Part shown: piece after piece, positions 1 to 7,385 of the stretch
Layout: each line of letters starts with the position of its first letter
Numbering within the stretch: the stretch's first letter is position 1
Program-made: the position numbers and the translations under genes
Notes under the pieces: model-generated
Told to the model about the DNA's origin: nothing
The model's database searches: none
What the model saw: only the letters and a program-made list of their open reading frames with translations
From: Thermoflexus sp.
GTDB taxonomy: Bacteria; Chloroflexota; Anaerolineae; Thermoflexales; Thermoflexaceae
DNA length: 42,225 nt
Assembly: GCA_025057635.1 (NCBI GenBank)
Contig: JANXBD010000008.1
Coordinates: forward strand, 1 to 42,225
Direction of reading: 5' to 3'

Positions 1-189
1 CGAGCCCAGGATGTGGGGCATCTCCAGGCGCAGGGACGGGATCCCTCGCCTCACCCACAGATCCAGGTGGTTCATCGCGCAGGCGCGCACGCGGACCAGC
101 ACCTCCCCCGGTCCCGGGTGAGGCGTGGGGAGTTCCGCAGCTTCCAGCACATCCGGATCGCCGTGTCGATCGAAGACGATGGCTTTCAT
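1..189 (-). CDS. MDR-family zinc-type alcohol dehydrogenase / quinone oxidoreductase, N-terminal part
   Basis: Only the first 63 codons lie in the window; the gene runs off the left edge. The translation starts MKAIVFDRHGDPDVLEAAEL and continues with a PGPGEVLVRVRACAMNHLDL stretch. This is the usual opening of medium-chain dehydrogenase/reductases (GroES-like domain): a first beta strand, then the P-x-P-G-x-G-E-V-L-V-x-V turn and the alcohol-dehydrogenase-like N-H-x-D segment. The ATG at 187-189 is preceded by a weak GAGG. The gene follows the acyl-CoA dehydrogenase on the same strand but is separated from it by a hairpin terminator, so it may be only partly cotranscribed. Substrate and zinc dependence cannot be decided because the catalytic and NAD(P)-binding parts are missing. 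Confidence 0.85.
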   Translation of the reverse strand, partial: MKAIVFDRHGDPDVLEAAELPTPHPGPGEVLVRVRACAMNHLDLWVRRGIPSLRLEMPHILGS

Positions 190-214
190 CACTGATCCTC
201 ACGCCCAGAGAGAT

Positions 215-256
215 AAAAGCAAGGAAGGTCAGGGCGAGGCCTGCCTCGCCCTGACC
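215..256 (-). terminator. Hairpin terminator after the acyl-CoA dehydrogenase gene
   Basis: Positions 227-239 and 244-256 form a perfect 13-bp stem (GGTCAGGGCGAG arm) with a four-base loop. Read on the minus strand, the hairpin is followed by TTCCTTGCTTTT. It begins about 34 bases past the acyl-CoA dehydrogenase stop and before the MDR gene start. The U-tract is interrupted, so read-through is possible. Confidence 0.75.
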
Positions 257-289
257 CTGCCAGCAAATTATGGAATTCCCCGCATGCGT

Positions 290-1492
290 TCACAAGCTGG
301 CCTTGATCCCCAGAATCTGACGGGCGATCACCAAACGCTGGATCTCGCTGGTGCCCTCGTAAATGGTCGTGATCCGGGCGTCCCGGAAATACCGCTCCAC
401 CGGCATCTCCCGGCTGTAGCCCATTCCCCCGTGGATCTGGATCGCCTCATAGGTGATCCACTGGGCGGCCTCGCTGGCAAACAACTTCGCCATCGCGGCC
501 TCCAGCGTGTAACGCTCGCCCGTTCGCTTGGCCCGCTCCCGTTTCCACGCCGCCTGTAGGGTGAGCAGGCGGGCGGCTTCCAGCTTCACCCGCATGTCCG
601 CCAACTTCCACTGGATCGCTTGGAACTCCCCGATCTTGCGGCCGAAGGCCTCCCGCTGTTTGGCCCAGGCCAGCGCGGCCTCATAGGCCGCCTCGGCGAT
701 CCCCACCGCCTGGGCCGCGATCCCCACCCGGCCCGCGTCCAGGGTGGTCATCGCGATCTTGAAGCCTTCCCCCTCCTTCCCCAGCCGGTTCTCGACCGGG
801 CATTCGTAGTTGTCCAGGTAGATCTCGCAAGTCGCACTGGCTCGGATGCCCAGTTTCTCCTCTTTCTTGCCCCGGCTGAAGCCTGGGCGGTTGGTTTCAA
901 TGATGAAGGCGCTGATGCCGTGATGTTTCTTCTCCGGATCCGTCATCGCGAAGACGATGATGGAATCCGCCACCGGCCCATTGGTGATCCAGGATTTGCG
1001 GCCGTTCAGGATGTAGACGTCCCCTTTGCGGACCGCGCGGGTGCGGATGCCGGCCGCGTCGGATCCCGACTGGGGCTCGGTGAGGGCGTAAGCACCGATC
1101 GCCTGGCCGGTGGCCACCGGAGTCACGTATTTGCGTTTCTGTTCTTCCGTGCCGAAGGTGAGGATGGGGAAGCAGAAGAGGGTGTTGTTGACGGACATCA
1201 CCGTGCTGTGGGCAGCATCGGCCTTGGCGATCTCGATCATCGCCAGGGCGGAGGCGATGGCATCCAGCCCCTGGCCGCCATATCCCTCGGGGACCTCGAT
1301 CCCCATCAGCCCCATCGCCGCCATCCGACGGACGGTTTCCCACGGGAACTCCCCGGTCTCATCGCCATGGGCGGCCACAGGAGCGATCTCCTTCTGGGCG
1401 AACTCCCGGACCACTTGCTGGAACATGCGGTGCTCTTCGGAGAGCTCGAAGTTCAACCCAGTTCGCGCTAGAGGTTCGAATTCTAAAGCCAC
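290..1492 (-). CDS. Acyl-CoA dehydrogenase (short/medium-chain, butyryl-CoA dehydrogenase-like)
   Basis: A 400-residue FAD flavoenzyme that oxidises an acyl-CoA to the trans-2-enoyl-CoA, passing electrons to ETF. Full family length. An N-terminal helical domain is followed by the signature YALTEPQSGSDA (about residues 134-145), the W-I-T-N-G segment of the FAD-contacting beta domain, and a C-terminal helical domain with QIHGGMGY and IYEGTSEIQR. Glu379 in the last motif is at the catalytic-base position of the short/medium-chain branch. The start is GTG at 1490-1492, with an AGGG six bases upstream. It lies downstream of 3-hydroxyacyl-CoA dehydrogenase and thiolase genes on the same strand, after a gap of about 264 bases, consistent with beta-oxidation or butanoate metabolism. 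Chain-length preference cannot be read from the sequence. Confidence 0.95.
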   Translation of the reverse strand: MALEFEPLARTGLNFELSEEHRMFQQVVREFAQKEIAPVAAHGDETGEFPWETVRRMAAMGLMGIEVPEGYGGQGLDAIASALAMIEIAKADAAHSTVMSVNNTLFCFPILTFGTEEQKRKYVTPVATGQAIGAYALTEPQSGSDAAGIRTRAVRKGDVYILNGRKSWITNGPVADSIIVFAMTDPEKKHHGISAFIIETNRPGFSRGKKEEKLGIRASATCEIYLDNYECPVENRLGKEGEGFKIAMTTLDAGRVGIAAQAVGIAEAAYEAALAWAKQREAFGRKIGEFQAIQWKLADMRVKLEAARLLTLQAAWKRERAKRTGERYTLEAAMAKLFASEAAQWITYEAIQIHGGMGYSREMPVERYFRDARITTIYEGTSEIQRLVIARQILGIKASL

Positions 1493-1756
1493 GGACTGCC
1501 CTCATTCTTTAGATTTAATTTGCTCTGGATGTGATCCGCACACTCCTTGCCGAGGATCGGGATTTGCCTATCCACCCCTTGCCCTCCTTCCACCCCGTGA
1601 AGTGGCGTGAGAAGTGAAGTAGGGTAAAAAATTGATCCCTCGGAGCTCGGATTCGCAAGCCAACAAACCACTCGTGCAAAACCCTACGGGCTTCTTATTG
1701 GGTAAAGCAGAAGCTGTCTCCGAATAAGAGACGCCGAGGAAAGCTCCAACTTTTAT

Positions 1757-2614
1757 TTAGTAGATGTAGAACCCCCGTCCGCTCTTGCGGCCCAGCCATC
1801 CGGCGGCAACCATCCGGCGGAGCAGCGGTGGGGCGGCATAGCGAGGGTCTTTGAATTCCTCAAACATCGCATCGGCGATGAACAGCAACGTATCCAGCCC
1901 GACGAAATCCATCAGGGCGAAGGGGCCCATGGGATGGTTCAGGCCCAGCCTAACCGCAGTGTCGATATCCTCCATTGTCGCGACGCCTTCCTCCAAAAGC
2001 CGGATGGCATCCAGGAGGTATGGGATCAGCAAGCGGTTCACGATGAAGCCCGGACGATCTTTGGAGAGCACCACCGTTTTGTTCAAACGCTCCGCCAAGG
2101 CTCGGCCCAGGGCCACCGTTTCTTCAGAAGTCTGTAGCCCCACCACGATCTCCAGCAGGGGCATCACGGGCACCGGATTAAAGAAATGGAGACCGATCAC
2201 CTTCTCCGGACGCCAAGTCACACTTCCCAGCTCGGTGATGGAAAGGGAGGAAGTATTGCTGGCCAGGATCGCTCGGGGCGGGCAGATGCGATCGAGCTCC
2301 GTGAAGACCTCCTTCTTGGTGTTCATCTCTTCGATCACCGCCTCGATGGCCAGATCACAGACCGCGAAGTCCGCCATGTCCAGCGTGCCTCGGATGCGGC
2401 CCCATGCCGCTTCCATATCAGAAGCGCTTAGCTTCCCCCGCTCCACCGCTTTCGCCATGGAGGCCCGGATGCGGTTCAGCCCTTTCCGGAGGAGCTCTTC
2501 GTTCACCTCCCGGACGATGACCTGGAAGCCCGCGCGGGCACATACCTCAGCGATCCCAGATCCCATCAGGCCGCAACCGACCACCCCAACGGTGCGCACA
2601 TCCTGGATGTTCAT
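1757..2614 (-). CDS. 3-hydroxybutyryl-CoA / 3-hydroxyacyl-CoA dehydrogenase
   Basis: A 285-residue NAD(P)-dependent enzyme interconverting 3-hydroxyacyl-CoA and 3-oxoacyl-CoA. An N-terminal Rossmann fold shows GVVGCGLMGSGIA (about residues 10-22). The catalytic region has ASNTSSLSIT and GLHFFNPVPVMPLLEIV, which holds the active-site His. The C-terminal domain begins near KDRPGFIVNRLL and includes GLNHPMGPFALMDFVGLD. Length matches the single-domain PaaH/Hbd family. The frame stays open far upstream, through the thiolase gene on another frame, but the ATG at 2612-2614 has a clear AGGGAGG and starts exactly where the family does, so the upstream extension is rejected. It lies 89 bases after the thiolase stop and is probably in one operon with it. 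Confidence 0.95.
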   Translation of the reverse strand: MNIQDVRTVGVVGCGLMGSGIAEVCARAGFQVIVREVNEELLRKGLNRIRASMAKAVERGKLSASDMEAAWGRIRGTLDMADFAVCDLAIEAVIEEMNTKKEVFTELDRICPPRAILASNTSSLSITELGSVTWRPEKVIGLHFFNPVPVMPLLEIVVGLQTSEETVALGRALAERLNKTVVLSKDRPGFIVNRLLIPYLLDAIRLLEEGVATMEDIDTAVRLGLNHPMGPFALMDFVGLDTLLFIADAMFEEFKDPRYAAPPLLRRMVAAGWLGRKSGRGFYIY

Positions 2615-2703
2615 AACGGCCTCCCTGGGGGAGGTTTGGAGGAAGGCTGGATACCTGGGGTAGATGGAGCCGCCGAAGGTGGCCCCACCTCCCCCCAAAT
2701 CCC

Positions 2704-3909
2704 TTACTCCACCTCCACCGCCATCGCCACGGCCTCGCCGCCCCCCAGACACAGGGTGGCGATTCCCCGACGCAGTCCGCAGTCCCGCAGGGCGTAGATC
2801 AGGGTGACTAGGATCCGGGCCCCGCTGGCGCCCACCGGATGGCCCAGGGCGATCGCCCCGCCGTTCACATTCACCTTGCTCCAATCCCACCGATACCCTT
2901 GGCGCTCCATCGCCCGGGCATCCGCCAGGACCTGGGCGGCGAAGGCCTCGTTGATCTCGATGAGATCCACCTCCTCCCAGCGCCAGCCGACCCGCTCCAG
3001 CAAGCGGGGGATCGCCTTCGCCGGCGCGTAGAACAGCCACTGGGGATCCACAGCGGCCTGGGCGTAGCCCACGATCCGGGCCAGCGGCGGGACCCCCAGC
3101 GCGTCCGCCTTGGCCCGGCTCATGACCACCACCGCGGCCGCTCCGTCGTTCAAACCCGGGGAATTCCCGGCCGTCACCCGCCCGTTCGGCCGGAAAACCG
3201 GCTGGAGCCGGGCCAGGGCCTCGATCGAGGTGTCCCGCCGGGGGCCCTCATCCGTATCCACCAACCGGGTTCCCCCCTTGCCGTCGGGCGCTTCCACCGG
3301 CACGATTTCCGCCCGGAATTTCCCGGCATCGATGGCCGTGATCGCCTTGCGATGGCTTTCCAAAGCGAAGGCGTCCATTTCCTCGCGGGTAACCTCGAAC
3401 TGGTCGGCGATGAATTCCGCCAGCTCTCCCATCAGCACCTGATGGAACGGACAACGCAGCCCATCCGCGATCAGGCTGTCCTCCGCCTGGAGATGACCAT
3501 AGCGCATGCCGGCGCGCAGGCGGATCAAATGAGGGGCATTGCTCATGCTCTCCATCCCGCCGGCGACGATGAGATCCGCATCGCCCGCCCGGATGGCCTG
3601 GGCGGCCAGCATCATCGCCTTCAATCCCGAGCCGCACACCTTGTTCACCGTAACTGCTCCGATCTCCACTGGGATCCCGGCGAAGACCGCGGCCTGGCGG
3701 GCGGGAGCCATGCCGCTGCCCGCCTGAACCACCTCGCCCATAATGACCTCATCGACCTGGCCGGGATCGATGCCAGCCCGACGGATGGCCTCGCGGATCG
3801 CGATAGCGCCCAATTCGGGAGCCGACAGCGGAGATAGCGCCCCGAGCAGCTTGCCGATCGGCGTGCGCGCAGCCCCCACAATCACCGGATCTCGCCCGTT
3901 CTTGTCCAT
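2704..3909 (-). CDS. Acetyl-CoA acetyltransferase (thiolase)
   Basis: A 401-residue thiolase condensing two acyl-CoA molecules or, in degradation, cleaving 3-oxoacyl-CoA. All catalytic elements are present: nucleophile Cys92 in NKVCGSGLKAMM, the NEAFAAQ motif, His357 in GGAIALGHPVGASG, and Cys387 in CLGGGEAVAM. The start chosen is the ATG at 3907-3909, which has GAGAGG nine bases upstream and gives the family N-terminus (PVIVGAARTPIGK). An in-frame ATG 33 bases earlier has no ribosome binding site. This is the first gene of the thiolase, hydroxyacyl-CoA dehydrogenase, acyl-CoA dehydrogenase series. An enoyl-CoA hydratase and ETF are not in the window. Confidence 0.95.
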   Translation of the reverse strand: MDKNGRDPVIVGAARTPIGKLLGALSPLSAPELGAIAIREAIRRAGIDPGQVDEVIMGEVVQAGSGMAPARQAAVFAGIPVEIGAVTVNKVCGSGLKAMMLAAQAIRAGDADLIVAGGMESMSNAPHLIRLRAGMRYGHLQAEDSLIADGLRCPFHQVLMGELAEFIADQFEVTREEMDAFALESHRKAITAIDAGKFRAEIVPVEAPDGKGGTRLVDTDEGPRRDTSIEALARLQPVFRPNGRVTAGNSPGLNDGAAAVVVMSRAKADALGVPPLARIVGYAQAAVDPQWLFYAPAKAIPRLLERVGWRWEEVDLIEINEAFAAQVLADARAMERQGYRWDWSKVNVNGGAIALGHPVGASGARILVTLIYALRDCGLRRGIATLCLGGGEAVAMAVEVE

Positions 3910-4058
3910 AGCCCGCCGCCTCTCTAAACGCCTGAGGGACATGAGGGGAACTTATTCCACGAAGGATCCATCCGAAAACAGAGGCTAGTGAAAAAGCTAC
4001 TTGAAAATGAGCCGATGTGCACATCGCGTCCCACGGACCAGAGGCCCGTTTCCGGTTC

Positions 4059-4562
4059 TCATGTCAAGGAAGGATTTACGAGGGCCTCGAAGAGAGGGCG
4101 AAGACGGCGATAAGTATCATCCAACCACTCCGGAAGCACCCGAGTATTGCTGATGACCGGCATAAAGTTCGTGTCCCCAGTCCATCGGGGGACAATGTGA
4201 AGATGCACATGGTCTGCTACGCCAGCACCTGCTGACCGGCCGATATTCACGCCGATGTTAAAACCCTCCGGTCGATAAGCCTGACGGAGAACGCGAAGCG
4301 AGAGAGTGACCAGCTGCATCGTCTCGAGCAGGGTGGGATCGTCCAGATCCTCCAGGCTGGGCACATGGGCATACGGGATCACCATCAGATGGCCGTTATT
4401 ATAGGGGTAGCGATTGAGGGTCACATATGCGGTCTGGCCTCGGAAGAGGATATGCTCGGCCTCATCGGAACCATCGATCTTCAGGCAGAAAATGCAACCT
4501 TGAGGCACCCCGCCCTCGCCTTTGAGGTAGGCCATCCGCCAGGGAGTCCACAGACGCTCCAT
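4059..4562 (-). CDS. HIT-family hydrolase / Ap4A phosphorylase-like protein
   Basis: A 167-residue histidine-triad protein. The triad reads His118-V-His120-L-His122 in DHVHLHIVPRWTGDTNFMPV, and residues 23-26 (CIFC) supply the N-terminal cysteine pair common in this family. The stretch from the triad through NTRVLPE closely resembles diadenosine tetraphosphate phosphorylase-type HIT proteins such as mycobacterial Rv2613c, from family memory. The expected activity is cleavage of a dinucleoside polyphosphate or nucleotidyl bond. The ATG at 4560-4562 starts at the conserved MERLWTPWRM; the open frame upstream has no such homology. The ribosome binding site is weak (GGACAGAG, seven or more bases away). 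Upstream lies a long non-coding stretch, so it is probably a single-gene transcript. Confidence 0.92.
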   Translation of the reverse strand: MERLWTPWRMAYLKGEGGVPQGCIFCLKIDGSDEAEHILFRGQTAYVTLNRYPYNNGHLMVIPYAHVPSLEDLDDPTLLETMQLVTLSLRVLRQAYRPEGFNIGVNIGRSAGAGVADHVHLHIVPRWTGDTNFMPVISNTRVLPEWLDDTYRRLRPLFEALVNPSLT

Positions 4563-5199
4563 CGTCGCTCTGTCCAGAGAATCAGAGTGCTTTGAGCGGA
4601 GGGAACCGCCTCCGGCGGCTCTCCCAGTCCTTACACGACGCCGTGGGCAAACCTTGGGCGACCAGTCCGATCTGGGCACCCCAAGGGGGAAGCCGGCCAA
4701 GCCCCTCTTCCCTAAAAAATCTTCTTGGGGGCGGGGCACCACCTTCAGCGGCAACCCGGCCCCCACCCCCTACGAGAGTTCGGAAGATGCCTATGACGGA
4801 TACATTCTTCTCCATCATTTTATCTGAGCGCCACTCCCTTCACAATGTGTTGTTCTGACCAGCTTCGCTGAGATCTAATAGATCTTGAGGGGATATCGGG
4901 GAGAGAAGCCACTGCCGTGGCCCTTTCAATCGTCAGCCGTGAAGTGTTATAGAAAAAAGAGGCTGAAGGCACCTTATTCAGTGTCCGCCTCCAACCCCTT
5001 TGGCGTTGAGGGGAAACAGCTCGATGACAAGCCTGGGGGCTGGAGCGCTTCAGCGTCCGCCCTGCTGGCCCCGGCCTTTCCCGACCTTGCCTGTTCAAAC
5101 GGCGGAGCCGGGCACCTTCGGCACCCAGCTCCGCTTCGAAAGCTTTGGGGAAGTGAGCTGCGTAACTCCCGCATAGCAATTAGGATCGTTGGGAATCCA
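4563..5199. other. Non-coding interval with structured GC-rich sequence
   Basis: 637 bases between the HIT gene and the 3' end of the DUF5667 gene. It holds one terminator-like hairpin (separate entry) and several GC-rich inverted segments around 5090-5150. Frames that stay open here have no recognisable protein features or good ribosome binding sites. I see no known riboswitch, although GGACAGAG just before the HIT start resembles the end of a glycine aptamer. Confidence 0.5.
4953..4991 (-). terminator. Possible intrinsic terminator for the sigma/DUF5667 transcript
   Basis: On the minus strand GAGG...CTGAA pairs with TTCAG-CCTC (arms 88-91/59-62 and 77-81/63-67 of the 4900s), with a one-sided internal loop, followed directly by CTTTTTTCT. 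It lies about 210 bases downstream of the DUF5667 stop codon. Confidence 0.45.
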
Positions 5200-6159
5200 T
5201 CAGCGGCGCCCCGGAGGGGTTTGCCCCGGTCCCCTCCCACCATCCTGCTGACCAGGAGGGATGCGAGGGGTGGGTTGACGTTCCTGCCCCGGAGGAGTTC
5301 GCTGCGGCCATGGCGTCTCCCGTCGCTCTAGGCCTGGTGGAGTCCGTTCCGATCGAGGGGTCTCCCGCCGCTCCTGGCCTGGTGGGGTCCGTTCGGGTCG
5401 AGCGGTGGATTCCGGGAACGCCGCTGGAGTTTCCTCGGGGAAAGGCGGGATGCCTCCTTCTGGCAATCCCAGGAAACGAGTCAACCGCCTCCACTCCTGT
5501 TGAGCCCGGGCCAGCTCGGACCGGGTTTCTGGAGGAGCAACCCACAAAGCTTGCTCGAGGATCGTCCCCTGTCGTTCATACAGGGCGCGAAGTCGAGCGC
5601 GACGTGGGGAGGATTCTCCACCCGGGGAGCGAGCAGCTTCCTCCAGATATTGCAGGCTTTCCTCCGCCAGCGCTGGGAGCCAGCGCCCCTGCGTCGTCGC
5701 CGTTTCAAACTCTTCCCAGCGCCGCTCGGCCAGCCAGAGGGCTCGCTCCTCCGGAGGCATCGTCGCCACCAACAGGCCCTCCACAGCGCGCTTCACCGGA
5801 TATAGCGGTTCATCGGGCAGGCTGGCTTCCGCCGCGCTGACCACGCTCAGCGCCACCAGGATCAAGCCGAGGAGGGCCACCAGGGCGCCTGCCCAGCGGA
5901 AGGTCATGGAAGAAACCGCTGGCCGGGCCTTCGCCCGCGAAGCGTAAAGCCGCCCCTGGCGGATCATCCGTTGAAGCGCTGGGGGGCGTAAAGATACCTC
6001 CTGGCCTTTCTGGAGCCAGAGGGCCGCCTTCAGCAGAGGAAGCAAGGAGGTCGCCTCAGGGAACTCCCGCAGGCATGTTTCCAGGTCCGCCCCCTGCTCC
6101 AGCCGGCCCAGGCAGCGCTCCAGGATCTCCGCTTCGTAGATGTCTTCATGCTGAACCAT
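5200..6159 (-). CDS. DUF5667-type membrane protein, putative partner or anti-sigma factor of the adjacent ECF sigma
   Basis: A 319-residue protein. Residues 1-80 are a soluble, leucine-rich helical N-terminus. Residues about 87-110 form one transmembrane helix (GALVALLGLILVALSVVSAA). Just after it comes the DUF5667-like segment (SLPDEPLYPVKRAVEGLL) and a helical outer part to about residue 235. The C-terminus is disordered, rich in Pro, Arg, Glu and Thr, and built on three 15-residue units at 256-300 (ERTPPGQERRETPRS type). The predicted topology is N-terminus in, C-terminus out, as for anti-sigma factors. The ATG overlaps the sigma stop codon by one base (TAATG), implying translational coupling. 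A sigma-regulating role is inferred from topology and coupling; no zinc anti-sigma HxxxCxxC motif is visible. Confidence 0.75.
   Translation of the reverse strand: MVQHEDIYEAEILERCLGRLEQGADLETCLREFPEATSLLPLLKAALWLQKGQEVSLRPPALQRMIRQGRLYASRAKARPAVSSMTFRWAGALVALLGLILVALSVVSAAEASLPDEPLYPVKRAVEGLLVATMPPEERALWLAERRWEEFETATTQGRWLPALAEESLQYLEEAARSPGGESSPRRARLRALYERQGTILEQALWVAPPETRSELARAQQEWRRLTRFLGLPEGGIPPFPEETPAAFPESTARPERTPPGQERRETPRSERTPPGLERRETPWPQRTPPGQERQPTPRIPPGQQDGGRGPGQTPPGRR
5260..5394 (-). repeat. Three 45-bp tandem coding repeats in the DUF5667 protein tail
   Basis: Residues 256-270, 271-285 and 286-300 repeat with exact 15-residue spacing around R-T-P-P-G-(Q/L)-E-R. The DNA shows it too: GTCTCCCG recurs at 5315 and 5360 and the flanking GGCCTGGTGG at the same 45-base step. 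The third copy has diverged. Confidence 0.85.
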
Positions 6160-6713
6160 TATCGTGTCTTCTCCAGATAACGAGCTAATGCCGTCAGGGC
6201 GCGATGCTGCAGGGCTTTCACCGCCCCAATGGATTTCCCCATCGCGCGCGCCACTTCTTCCAGGCTCATCCCGACCAGAAACCGCAGGACCACCACCTCC
6301 CGTTGTTCCTCGGTGAGCACCCGCAGGGCGCGCTCGATCATCTCTGACACAGCGATATCATCCTCCGGGATGTCATGGATCAGCTGCGGCCAGGTCTCTG
6401 TATCCTCCAAGGCGACCATCGGACGCCGATGCTGTCGTCGCCAGTGGTCGATCAGGCGCGCCCGAGCAATACGGAACAACCATGCGCCGAAGGGAAGGCC
6501 CCGTTCCTCATACCGTGGCAGATCCTCGATCATCTTCAGGAACACGTCCGCCGTCAGATCCTCTGCCAGCTCCACATCGCCAACGCGATACAGGAGATAG
6601 CGGTAAATCCCATCCGCGTAATGCTGATAGAGGGCCGCCAAGGCCTCCGGGTCCCCCTTCCGCGCCTGAGCGATCCAGCGCTTTTCTTCAGGATGAGGGG
6701 TGATTAAACCCAT
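6159..6713 (-). CDS. RNA polymerase ECF-type sigma-70 factor
   Basis: A 184-residue group-4 sigma factor. Region 2 spans about residues 20-92 and includes AEDLTADVFLKMIEDLPRYE and FGAWLFRIARARLIDHWRR. Region 4 spans about 133-182 (EEQREVVVLRFLVGMSLEEV, then MGKSIGAVKALQHRAL with the helix-turn-helix). Regions 1 and 3 are absent, as expected for ECF factors. The start ATG has AGGAGG seven bases upstream. It is the first gene of a two-gene unit with the DUF5667 membrane protein. The role is to direct RNA polymerase to a small regulon when released by its partner; the signal is unknown. No convincing autoregulatory ECF promoter pair was identified upstream by eye. Confidence 0.93.
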   Translation of the reverse strand: MGLITPHPEEKRWIAQARKGDPEALAALYQHYADGIYRYLLYRVGDVELAEDLTADVFLKMIEDLPRYEERGLPFGAWLFRIARARLIDHWRRQHRRPMVALEDTETWPQLIHDIPEDDIAVSEMIERALRVLTEEQREVVVLRFLVGMSLEEVARAMGKSIGAVKALQHRALTALARYLEKTR

Positions 6714-7385
6714 CCCTCATCCTCCTATGAAACCGTGTGAAACATAACTAACGTCACGCGTATCTTCTGGGATGTTTTCTGCGGTTTACTTCGCGGATCC
6801 TAATCACTTGATCACTCTGACCTCTTATGGGCAGGATCGGGATCCGAAGCGACGTTCCTAATCCACGGCGCGGAACACCTACCTCCTTCCCTGAGCCCAA
6901 CCGGATCCCTTCCCCATTCTGAACTGAAGGCGCCTACGATGGCCCGAGAAGTGGACGCTACGCTAGAGGAGGCACCCAACCCCACGCTGACATCCACGCT
7001 TCCAATCACCTGGGTTCATCCGGTCGCTCTGGCCCTGGTGGAATGGATCAGCCAGACGTTCTCATGACGCTGGGACATCCGATCGGGTGGGGATAGGCGT
7101 ATCGTCTTCACAACCTGCATGCGGGCGGTCGGGGTTTGGGCACCATCATGCGCTCACACAAACAACATAGAAGCCTCGCCATTCCATCCCCCACTGCCAT
7201 CCCCTCTCTATTCGCCCAGGGCATTCCCGGCTTCCCGTCTAGCCTCTCTAAGGAGAATAAACTGCCGGGTGGGATTGGCCGGGAGCGTGAGGTAGGCGCA
7301 ATCCGGAAGCTCGTGTCCTCTTTGGCTCTGAAAGGCCCCTGTGGAGGGATCGAGCTCCCTAAAGGTGTATCGACCCCTACCCCGG
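6714..7385. other. Non-coding interval between sigma factor and mutL
   Basis: 672 bases with no recognised gene. It must contain the sigma-factor promoter at its left side and the mutL 3' untranslated region at its right. The only candidate coding element is the 42-codon plus-strand frame listed separately. Other open frames are low-complexity shadows without ribosome binding sites. Confidence 0.5.
6939..7067 (+). CDS. Possible 42-residue small protein
   Basis: ATG at 6939, TGA at 7065-7067, with GAAGG eight bases before the start. The translation begins MAREVDATLEEAPNP and ends in a short amphipathic or hydrophobic stretch (VHPVALALVEWISQTFS). I do not recognise it. It is the only plus-strand coding candidate in a minus-strand neighbourhood, and could be chance. 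Confidence 0.2.
   Translation: MAREVDATLEEAPNPTLTSTLPITWVHPVALALVEWISQTFS

Noticed and set aside
620-1471. Long open frame antisense to the acyl-CoA dehydrogenase
   Set aside because: Composition (Gly, His, Arg, Asp-rich) is that of a shadow frame in GC-rich DNA; no family resemblance and no ribosome binding site.
1465-1485. GAGGTTCGAATTC resembling a tRNA T-loop
   Set aside because: It codes for residues near the start of the acyl-CoA dehydrogenase, and no acceptor or anticodon stems can be drawn around it.
2615-3040. Upstream extension of the 3-hydroxyacyl-CoA dehydrogenase frame, giving a 427-residue protein
   Set aside because: The extra part is a low-complexity Gly/Arg-rich shadow of the thiolase gene, and a strong ribosome binding site marks the family start at 2614.
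2839-3837. 332-codon frame antisense to thiolase
   Set aside because: Shadow of a well-supported gene with complete catalytic motifs on the other strand.
4563-4640. Glycine-riboswitch-like GGACAGAG and GGGAGAG just before the HIT gene
   Set aside because: The conserved GCCGAAGG core and the CUCAGG strand are not in the right order or place. A GCCGAAGG does occur around 5120 but without the pairing GAGAG/CUCUC, and the HIT gene has no link to glycine.
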